A stretch of DNA of 64,000 nt, from assembly GCF_001663775.1 (NCBI RefSeq), contig NZ_KV467169.1, positions 697,206 through 761,205 of the forward strand, in the 5' to 3' direction. The position numbers were made by a program, and so were the translations under genes. Positions 58,165 through 64,000 of this stretch are shown one piece after another (position 1 is the first letter of the stretch; each line of letters opens with the position of its first letter). A model generated the notes under the pieces. The model did no database searches and was not told where the DNA came from. It saw nothing but the letters and a program-made list of their open reading frames with translations. This DNA is from Arthrobacter sp. B6. GTDB taxonomy: Bacteria > Actinomycetota > Actinomycetes > Actinomycetales > Micrococcaceae.

Positions 58165-58174
58165 GTACCTGCCC

Positions 58175-58203
58175 AGTTTAGAGGAACTACTCTGGTTTCC
58201 ATG
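58175..58203. promoter_or_regulatory. Overlapping divergent promoters of the thiO riboswitch transcript and thiE
   Basis: A minus-strand TAAACT (58180-58175) would start the riboswitch RNA near 58168. A plus-strand TACTCT (58188-58193) lies seven bases before thiE ATG 58201, as in a leaderless transcript. No clear -35 boxes are visible. Confidence 0.35.
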
Positions 58204-58950
58204 AACGCCGCCCTTTCTGACAGCAGTGCCCTTTCCACCGGCGCACTCCAGCCCCCCAGCCCTGCAGCCCTCAGCGGTGCCCGGCTGTACCTGTGCACGG
58301 ATGCACGCAAGGAGCGCGGCGACTTTGCCCGGTTTGTTGATGCGGCATTTACCGGCGGTGTGGACATCATCCAGCTCCGTGACAAGACCATTGAGGCTGC
58401 CGAGGAGCTGGACCTGCTTGCGGCTGTGAAGGAGGCCGCACAGCGCCACGGACGGCTCTGGGCCGTCAACGACCGCGCCGACGTCGCGGTGCTGTCCGGC
58501 GCACCGGTCTTCCATGTCGGCCAAAAGGACCTGCCTTTGGAGGCAGCACGCACCCTGTTGAACGGAAACGCAGCGATTGGGCTGTCCACCCACACCACGG
58601 CACAGATCGACGACGCCATCCGGGCGTCCGCTGCAGTGACTGCAGCGCCCACAGGACTGGACTATTTCTGCGTCGGTCCTGTCTGGGCCACGCCCACCAA
58701 ACCCGGCCGGGCCGCCGTCGGCCTTGACCTCGTCAAATATGCGGCGGGAGCGGTCAAGCAGGCTGCCGCCGTTCCCGGCGTGGCGGCGGTACCCTGGTTC
58801 GCCATCGGGGGCATTGACCTGGGGAATGTGGAGCAAGTGGTTGAAGCGGGCGCCAGCCGCGTCGTGGTGGTCCGGGCCATCACCGAAGCCTCCGATCCCG
58901 CCGAAGCCGCCGCGGCGCTGCTGCAGGCCCTGGACGCGGCCAGCTCCTAG
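58201..58950 (+). CDS. thiE: Thiamine-phosphate synthase
   Basis: A 249-residue TIM-barrel enzyme joining the pyrimidine and thiazole phosphates. Motifs are DIIQLRDKTIEAAEEL, VNDRADVA, VGQKDLPLEAAR, YFCVGPVWATPTKPG and WFAIGGID. It is divergent from thiO, 137 bp away. It is outside the riboswitch transcript, so its control differs from thiOSG. Confidence 0.95.
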   Translation: MNAALSDSSALSTGALQPPSPAALSGARLYLCTDARKERGDFARFVDAAFTGGVDIIQLRDKTIEAAEELDLLAAVKEAAQRHGRLWAVNDRADVAVLSGAPVFHVGQKDLPLEAARTLLNGNAAIGLSTHTTAQIDDAIRASAAVTAAPTGLDYFCVGPVWATPTKPGRAAVGLDLVKYAAGAVKQAAAVPGVAAVPWFAIGGIDLGNVEQVVEAGASRVVVVRAITEASDPAEAAAALLQALDAASS

Positions 58951-59001
58951 CACTCAGCACCGGGGGGGCACAATGGCGTGCACTATCACCGGAAATCGGG
59001 C

Positions 59002-59017
59002 TACGCTGAATTTCGTG
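59002..59017 (+). promoter_or_regulatory. Leaderless-type -10 box of the RNB ribonuclease gene
   Basis: TACGCT at 59002-59007, seven bases, then GTG 59015. This favours GTG 59015 over the in-frame ATG 58973, which has only a G run upstream. Confidence 0.45.
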
Positions 59018-60511
59018 TCACATCATCGGCTGACCCCAAACGTCCACGAGCACACCAATGCGCTCGAGGAAGCACTGAGTGCGCTGCGGACCGAGCTGGA
59101 ATTGCCGGGTGACTATCCTGCAGAGGCCGTCCGTGACGCTGAGGCCGCAGTCGCCGCCCGGCAGCTCCCCGAGGCCGATCTGACAGGTGTTGACTTCCTC
59201 ACCATTGATCCGGAGTCGTCAACCGATCTTGACCAGGCCCTGTTCATTGAGCGCGCCGGCAGCGGCTACCGGGTTCTCTACGCCATCGCCGATGTCCCCG
59301 CTTTCGTGGTGCCCGGCGGCCCTCTGGACGCCGAGACGCGCCGCCGGGGGCAGACATTCTACGCGCCAGACGGCCGCATCCCGCTTCATCCGGAGGTCAT
59401 CAGCGAGGGTGCCGGAAGCCTTCTGGCAGGCCAGCTTTGCTCTGCCTTTGTGTGGGACTTCCAGCTGGACCAGGCGGCCCGGGCCACGTCCGTGTCCGTC
59501 CAAAGGGCCCGGGTCCGCAGCCGGGCCAAGCTCAGCTACAAGGGGGCCCAGGCGGAACTCGATGCCGGAACTGCCTCGCCGGTGTTGCAGCTCCTGAAGG
59601 AAGTAGGCCTTAAGCGCGTTGAGCTGGAACGGGAACGCGACGGCGCGAGCCTGAACATGCCCGAGCAGGAGATCGTGCAGCTTCCCGACGGCGGCTACCG
59701 GATTGCCGCGGCTCCACAACTCCCGGTGGAGGACTGGAACGCCCAGATCTCCCTGATGACCGGAATGGCTGCGGCGAAGCTGATGCTTGAGGGCAAAGTC
59801 GGCATCCTGCGAACCATGCCTGCACCTGACGAACGGTCCTTGGGGCACTTCCGGCTCCAGACCGAGGTACTGGGCAAACCCTGGGACGGGGAAGCCGGCT
59901 ATGGCGAATACCTCCGGACGCTTGACCCTACCGACCCGCGGCAGTTGGCCATCCTGCACTCGGCCGGAATGCTCTTCCGTGGGGCCAGTTACACGGCGTT
60001 CGATGGTGAGATTCCTGAAGACGCCCGCCAGTCCGCGATCGGCGCGGCGTATGCGCACACTACCGCTCCGCTGCGGCGGCTGGTTGACCGCTTTGTGCTG
60101 GTGATCTGCGAGGCACTCAGCAATGGCAGCGAAGTTCCGGCGTGGGCGCGCGAGGCGCTGCCCTCCCTGCCGATGATCATGGCCGGTTCCGATCAGCTGG
60201 CTTCCCGGATGGAGCGGCTGGCCCTGGACACCGTGGAGGCAGCCCTGTTGGTCAACCATGTGGGGCAGGAGTTTGACGCGATCGTCATTTCGGGGTCGAA
60301 GCCGCAGAAGGATAACGGCAACGGAAAGGGCGGCAACGGCTCCAACGGCAACGGCAGGAACGGGAACGGACCGTCGGGCATCATCCAGATTGCGGAGCCC
60401 GCGGTCACGGCGCGCTGCGCGGGCGACCTCGAATCCGGCACCAAGGTCCGTGTCCGGCTTCTCTCCTCGGACATCGCCACGCGGGAAGTCCATTTCGAGC
60501 TGGTGGAGTAG
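59015..60511 (+). CDS. RNB-domain (RNase II/R-like) ribonuclease
   Basis: The 498-residue protein carries an RNB exoribonuclease domain. The metal-binding segment is TIDPESSTDLDQALFIE, and later parts are FYAPDGRIPLHPEVISEGAGSL and AYAHTTAPLRRLVDRF. The cold-shock and S1 RNA-binding domains of RNase II/R are missing or very divergent. A low-complexity Asn/Gly/Lys insert (NGNGKGGNGSNGNG) lies at about residues 430-450, before the last beta-rich piece. It degrades RNA 3' to 5' in the family. The start is GTG 59015; ATG 58973 is the alternative. Confidence 0.85.
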   Translation: MSHHRLTPNVHEHTNALEEALSALRTELELPGDYPAEAVRDAEAAVAARQLPEADLTGVDFLTIDPESSTDLDQALFIERAGSGYRVLYAIADVPAFVVPGGPLDAETRRRGQTFYAPDGRIPLHPEVISEGAGSLLAGQLCSAFVWDFQLDQAARATSVSVQRARVRSRAKLSYKGAQAELDAGTASPVLQLLKEVGLKRVELERERDGASLNMPEQEIVQLPDGGYRIAAAPQLPVEDWNAQISLMTGMAAAKLMLEGKVGILRTMPAPDERSLGHFRLQTEVLGKPWDGEAGYGEYLRTLDPTDPRQLAILHSAGMLFRGASYTAFDGEIPEDARQSAIGAAYAHTTAPLRRLVDRFVLVICEALSNGSEVPAWAREALPSLPMIMAGSDQLASRMERLALDTVEAALLVNHVGQEFDAIVISGSKPQKDNGNGKGGNGSNGNGRNGNGPSGIIQIAEPAVTARCAGDLESGTKVRVRLLSSDIATREVHFELVE

Positions 60512-60800
60512 CCGCGGGGCGGCCGAAAGGGCCCAAAGCCGGGTTTAGGACTGCTTGCCGGTAGACTGAAGGAGTAGATATGGATGCCCGGTCGTTGATT
60601 TCCTTGATTTTGAACTCAACAAGCCCGCCCCTACGCGATCTTGAGATACGCCCGCTGGTCACCAGTGCCAGCAATTAGATAGCCCGCGATCGGCTTCCAC
60701 TGGATTTGCTTGCGCGCTTCGAGCGTGCTCCGGAACGGCCTTGTTGGCCGGCCCGTTGAGCAGGCAGCGCCAATGCCCAAATGAATAAGGAAACTCACCT
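60512..60800 (+). promoter_or_regulatory. Long leader of the DEAD-box helicase gene with possible leader peptide
   Basis: The 289-base gap has TAGACT at 60562-60567, a possible -10 box. AAGGAG at 60569-60574 lies five bases before ATG 60580. That opens a 32-codon frame ending TAG 60676-60678 (MDARSLISLILNSTS...). Several short stems follow, including CTGGTCACCAG near 60655 and a GGCC/GGCC stem near 60740. Long leaders are common in self-regulated RNA helicase genes, but nothing here proves control. Confidence 0.35.
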
Positions 60801-62498
60801 GTGAGTGAATTGCATACGCACCAGCTTCTGATTGACGATTCCGGCCTTGAGGTCCTCGAGCCGGAAGAGACCATCATCTCGGACGAAAAGCCGCACGAGA
60901 TCGAGGAGAAATCCTTCGCCGACTTCAACGTCCGCGCCGATATCGTGGAGTCCCTGGCCGACGCCGGGATCACCCACCCGTTCCCCATCCAGGCCATGAC
61001 CCTGCCGGTGGCCCTTTCAGGCCACGACATCATCGGACAGGCCAAGACCGGTACCGGCAAGACGTTGGGCTTCGGCATCCCCGCGCTGCAGCGCGTTGTG
61101 GGCCGGGACGACGCCGGCTTCGACAAGCTTGCCGTCCCGGGCGCCCCGCAGGCGCTCGTGATCGTGCCCACCCGCGAGCTCGCCGTGCAGGTAGCCAACG
61201 ACCTCCAGACCGCCTCCCGCAAGCGCAATGCCCGCATCGCCACCATCTACGGCGGCCGCGCGTACGAGCCCCAGGTGGAGGCCCTGCAGAACGGCGTCGA
61301 AGTGGTCGTCGGCACCCCCGGCCGCCTGATCGACCTCTACAAGCAGAAGCACCTGAGCCTGAAGAACGTCAAGATCGTCATCCTCGACGAAGCCGACGAA
61401 ATGCTGGACCTTGGCTTCCTGCCGGACGTCGAGACCCTCATTGCAGGTACCCCCGCGGTGCGCCAGACGCTGCTGTTCTCCGCCACCATGCCCGGCCCTG
61501 TCATCGCCATGGCCCGTCGCTACATGACGCAGCCCACCCACATCCGGGCAGCTGATCCGGAAGACGAAGGGCTCACCAAGCGCGACATCCGCCAGCTCAT
61601 TTACCGTGCCCACAGCATGGACAAGATTGAGGTTGTGGCGCGCATCCTGCAGGCCCGCGGCCGTGGCCGGACCATCATCTTCACGAAGACCAAGCGGACT
61701 GCCGCAAAGGTGGCCGAGGAGCTGGTGGACCGCGGATTCGCGGCTGCCGCCATCCACGGTGACCTGGGCCAGGGCGCCCGCGAGCAGGCACTGCGTGCCT
61801 TCCGCAACAACAAGGTGGACGTCCTCGTTGCAACGGACGTCGCCGCCCGCGGTATCGACGTCGACGACGTCACGCACGTCATCAACTACCAGTGCGTTGA
61901 GGACGAAAAGATCTACCTGCACCGGGTGGGCCGCACCGGCCGCGCCGGCAACAAGGGCACGGCCGTCACGTTTGTGGACTGGGACGACATGCCCCGCTGG
62001 GGCCTCATCAACAAGGCTTTGGGCCTCAGTGTCCCCGAGCCCGTTGAAACATACTCCTCCTCGCCGCACCTCTTCGAAGAGCTGGACATTCCGGAGGGGA
62101 CCAAGGGCCGCCTGCCCCGCAACAAGCGGACGCTCGCCGGTGTTGACGCCGAAGTCCTCGAGGACCTGGGCGAGACCGGCAAGAAGAACTCGCGCAGTGG
62201 ACGGGACAATGCGAAGGACAGCGGCCGCGACGCCGGGCGTGACAGCAGCCGTGACCGCGCACGCTCATCCAGCCGCCGCAGCGGCACTGAAACGGCCGGC
62301 CGCTCAGGTGAGCGCCGCCGTCGTACGTCAGACGCGGCGACGGCCGGCACAGGTCCCGCCGCGGAACCGGCGGCTTCGGCCCCGGCCGACGGCGACCAGT
62401 CACGCACGCGCCGCAGCCGGACCCGCACCCGCCGCCGCAACGGCGAAGTGGTGGCCGGTGGCGACAACGGCGCACAGCCGGGCAGCGCCGAGGCCTAA
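60801..62498 (+). CDS. DEAD-box ATP-dependent RNA helicase
   Basis: A 565-residue helicase. The Q motif is FADFNVRADIVESL with FPIQ; motif I is AKTGTGKT; Ia is PTRELAVQV; II is VILDEADEM; III is LFSATMPG; and VI is HRVGRTGRAG. After residue about 430 comes a basic tail rich in Arg, Ser, Asp and Gly (SRDRARSSSRRS, RRSRTRTRRRN), typical of RNA-binding extensions. GTG 60801 has AAGGAA eight bases upstream. The orphan methyltransferase gene follows by eight bases and is probably co-transcribed. Confidence 0.94.
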   Translation: MSELHTHQLLIDDSGLEVLEPEETIISDEKPHEIEEKSFADFNVRADIVESLADAGITHPFPIQAMTLPVALSGHDIIGQAKTGTGKTLGFGIPALQRVVGRDDAGFDKLAVPGAPQALVIVPTRELAVQVANDLQTASRKRNARIATIYGGRAYEPQVEALQNGVEVVVGTPGRLIDLYKQKHLSLKNVKIVILDEADEMLDLGFLPDVETLIAGTPAVRQTLLFSATMPGPVIAMARRYMTQPTHIRAADPEDEGLTKRDIRQLIYRAHSMDKIEVVARILQARGRGRTIIFTKTKRTAAKVAEELVDRGFAAAAIHGDLGQGAREQALRAFRNNKVDVLVATDVAARGIDVDDVTHVINYQCVEDEKIYLHRVGRTGRAGNKGTAVTFVDWDDMPRWGLINKALGLSVPEPVETYSSSPHLFEELDIPEGTKGRLPRNKRTLAGVDAEVLEDLGETGKKNSRSGRDNAKDSGRDAGRDSSRDRARSSSRRSGTETAGRSGERRRRTSDAATAGTGPAAEPAASAPADGDQSRTRRSRTRTRRRNGEVVAGGDNGAQPGSAEA

Positions 62499-62506
62499 AA
62501 GCCTCA

Positions 62507-63379
62507 ATGACTGAATCTGTCTGGGCGCCGGACGGCAGCAACCTGGTGGTACACGCGGATAACGCGGAGTTCCTCCCCTCGCTGCCGGACGGCGCCTTCA
62601 CACTCATTTACGTGGACCCGCCGTTCAACACCGGGCGGGCCCAGCGGCGCCAGGAAACGCGGATGGTTGTCAACGCTGAAGGTTCCGGGGACCGGGTGGG
62701 CTTCAAAGGACGCTCCTACGACACCATCAAGGGCGCCCTGCACCGGTACGACGACGCCTTCAGCGATTACTGGTCGTTCCTGGAGCCCCGGCTGGTGGAG
62801 GCCTGGCGGCTCCTGGCGGACGACGGCACGCTGTACCTTCACCTGGACTACCGTGAGGTGCACTACGCCAAGGTGATGCTGGACGCCATCTTCGGCCGGG
62901 AATGCTTCCTGAATGAGATTATCTGGGCCTACGACTACGGGGCCAGGGCCAAGTTCCGTTGGCCCACCAAACACGACAACATCCTCGTGTATGTGAAGAA
63001 CCCGGCGAAGTACCATTTCGACAGCGCCGAGGTTGACCGGGAGCCGTACATGGCCCCCGGCCTGGTAACTCCTGCCAAGCGTGAGCTCGGCAAGCTGCCC
63101 ACCGACGTCTGGTGGCACACGATTGTCTCGCCCACGGGCAAGGAAAAGACCGGCTACCCCACGCAGAAGCCCGAGGGGCTCGTCCGCCGCGTGGTGGCCG
63201 CTTCAAGCCGGCCCGGGGACTGGTGCCTGGACTTCTTCGCCGGATCGGGAACCCTCGGCGCCGTGGCGGCCAAGCTGGACCGGAAGTTCGTGTGCGTGGA
63301 CCAGAACCGGCCGGCCATCGACGTGATGGCCAAGCGTCTGGGTGCGCGCGCGACTTTCACCTCCTTCCCGCCCACCTAG
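62507..63379 (+). CDS. Orphan beta-class DNA methyltransferase (probably N6-adenine)
   Basis: A 290-residue S-adenosylmethionine-dependent methyltransferase. The catalytic motif IV comes first (LIYVDPPFNTG) and the AdoMet motif I is near the end (CLDFFAGSGTLGAVAAKL), which is the beta-class order. DPPF at motif IV favours N6-adenine over N4-cytosine, which usually has SPPY. No restriction enzyme or specificity subunit lies nearby, so it is an orphan, possibly regulatory. The ATG starts eight bases after the helicase stop. Its TAG stop lies inside a long palindrome. The recognition sequence is unknown. Confidence 0.88.
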   Translation: MTESVWAPDGSNLVVHADNAEFLPSLPDGAFTLIYVDPPFNTGRAQRRQETRMVVNAEGSGDRVGFKGRSYDTIKGALHRYDDAFSDYWSFLEPRLVEAWRLLADDGTLYLHLDYREVHYAKVMLDAIFGRECFLNEIIWAYDYGARAKFRWPTKHDNILVYVKNPAKYHFDSAEVDREPYMAPGLVTPAKRELGKLPTDVWWHTIVSPTGKEKTGYPTQKPEGLVRRVVAASSRPGDWCLDFFAGSGTLGAVAAKLDRKFVCVDQNRPAIDVMAKRLGARATFTSFPPT

Positions 63380-63436
63380 GTAGCAGCAGATGTCGTTTTG
63401 AGCCTTCAAAACGACATGTGCTGCTACCTAGTTGGG
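63371..63436. repeat. Long palindrome at a convergent gene junction (family A, copy 2)
   Basis: The 31-nt arms at 63371-63401 and 63406-63436 match at 29 positions around a GCCT loop. The left arm contains the stop codon of the methyltransferase gene (63377-63379). The core GATGTCGTTTTGAGC corresponds to GATGTCGTTCTGAGC of the palindrome at 6498-6563, and both begin CCCA and carry GGTAG and GCAG. It lies between the convergent methyltransferase and PHP genes. Confidence 0.9.
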
Positions 63437-63449
63437 AGAGGCGCCTTGC

Positions 63450-64000
63450 TCAGGGGCGGACGATGGCGGTTCCCGTGCCCAGCTCCTCGATCCGCGCCAG
63501 CACTTCCGGGGCCGTCAGGTTCTCCCCGAACAGGTTGGGCTTGCCCGTGCCGTGGTAGTCGGAAGACCCCGTAATCAGCAATCCGTGCTTCGCCGCGAGA
63601 CCGCGGAGGAACTCCCGGCCCTCCTCGGGATTGTCCCGGTGATCGACCTCCAGGCCGGCCAGGCCGGCGTCGATCATCTCCCGGTAGGTCCGCTCCCCCA
63701 CGATCCGTCCGCGTGCCGAGGCCACCGGGTGCGCAAAGACCGGCACTCCGCCGGCGGCACGGACCAGCTCGACGGCGGAGGCCGGGTCGGGCGCGTAGTG
63801 CTGGACAAAGTAGCGTGAACGGGACGTCAGGATGGATGTGAACGCCTCCGAGCGGTCAGCCACGACGCCCGCCGCCACCAGCGCATCCGCGATGTGCGGG
63901 CGGCCCAGCGTTGCGCCCGGCGCCACCTGGTGGATCACGTCGTCCCACGTTAGCGGGTAGTCCTCCGCGAGCAGTGTAACCATGCGCTCGGCCCGGGTGA
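63450..64000 (-). CDS. PHP-domain metal-dependent phosphoesterase, C-terminal part (5' end beyond window)
   Basis: The frame is open to the window end, giving at least 183 residues. The segment has VPVFAHPVASARG, GLEVDHRDN and ITGSSDYHGTGKPNLFG, the metal-binding histidine motifs of PHP domains of the YciV type (3',5'-nucleoside bisphosphate or RNA/DNA 5'-end phosphatases). The N-terminal HxH metal motif would lie upstream of the window. The substrate is not determinable. It is convergent with the methyltransferase gene. Confidence 0.85.
   Translation of the reverse strand, partial: TRAERMVTLLAEDYPLTWDDVIHQVAPGATLGRPHIADALVAAGVVADRSEAFTSILTSRSRYFVQHYAPDPASAVELVRAAGGVPVFAHPVASARGRIVGERTYREMIDAGLAGLEVDHRDNPEEGREFLRGLAAKHGLLITGSSDYHGTGKPNLFGENLTAPEVLARIEELGTGTAIVRP

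Overview
The window is chromosomal DNA from a high-GC actinobacterium, most likely Micrococcaceae (Arthrobacter or Pseudarthrobacter type). The reasons are the base composition, frequent GTG and TTG starts, an actinobacterial-type ferrochelatase, an AdnAB pair, UvrD2, UPF0182 and DUF3107 proteins, a PIG-L deacetylase of the mycothiol-related kind, and many start codons that sit directly behind a TAnnnT box, as in leaderless transcripts. I see no prophage, insertion sequence, CRISPR array, plasmid gene or rRNA. The species assignment is inference.

Layout. 1-9.4 kb: the end of a ferredoxin-reductase-like gene, a cysteine desulfurase, a frameshifted EamA transporter, a lipoprotein, a J-domain protein, the tRNA methylase TrmL, a SigK/RskA-type sigma and anti-sigma pair, and an etfB-etfA-PIG-L deacetylase run. 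9.4-14.3 kb: an envelope group with an HtrA-type protease divergent from a large TPM-domain protein and a PspA homologue. 14.4-17.5 kb: a photolyase, a cytochrome b-type membrane protein and two identical initiator tRNA genes. 17.5-36.1 kb: UPF0182, a PDZ/Lon-like protease, a DUF2342 metalloprotease, a YgjP-type peptidase, UvrD2, a NudC-type NUDIX hydrolase, a phosphotransferase, AdnB, AdnA and an alkyltransferase-like protein. This order resembles what I recall of M. tuberculosis Rv3193c-Rv3204. 36.3-39.7 kb: a DnaQ-like exonuclease and an amino-acid ABC transporter.

39.9-52.3 kb holds every gene of the coproporphyrin-dependent heme pathway: hemL, hemB, hemD, hemC, hemH (cpfC), hemQ (chdC), hemY (cgoX) and hemE on one strand, with hemA divergent. 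Many of these genes overlap by 4 nt. Two genes without an obvious heme role are included: an LLM flavin oxidoreductase and a secreted Pro/Ala-rich protein. 52.4-58.9 kb: a MoeZ-type adenylyltransferase-rhodanese, a TetR regulator, DUF3107, a small membrane protein, a pterin dehydratase-glyoxalase fusion, and a thiO-thiS-thiG operon behind a TPP riboswitch with thiE divergent. 59-64 kb: an RNB ribonuclease, a DEAD-box RNA helicase with a long leader, an orphan DNA methyltransferase and the end of a PHP-domain gene.

The most unusual structures are long, nearly perfect palindromes in the wide gaps between convergent genes. Related copies lie at 6.5 kb and 63.4 kb, and a different nested type lies at 52.3 kb. 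A second pattern is the repeated TAnnnT-6-to-9-nt-start arrangement, which moves several gene starts away from the longest reading frame.
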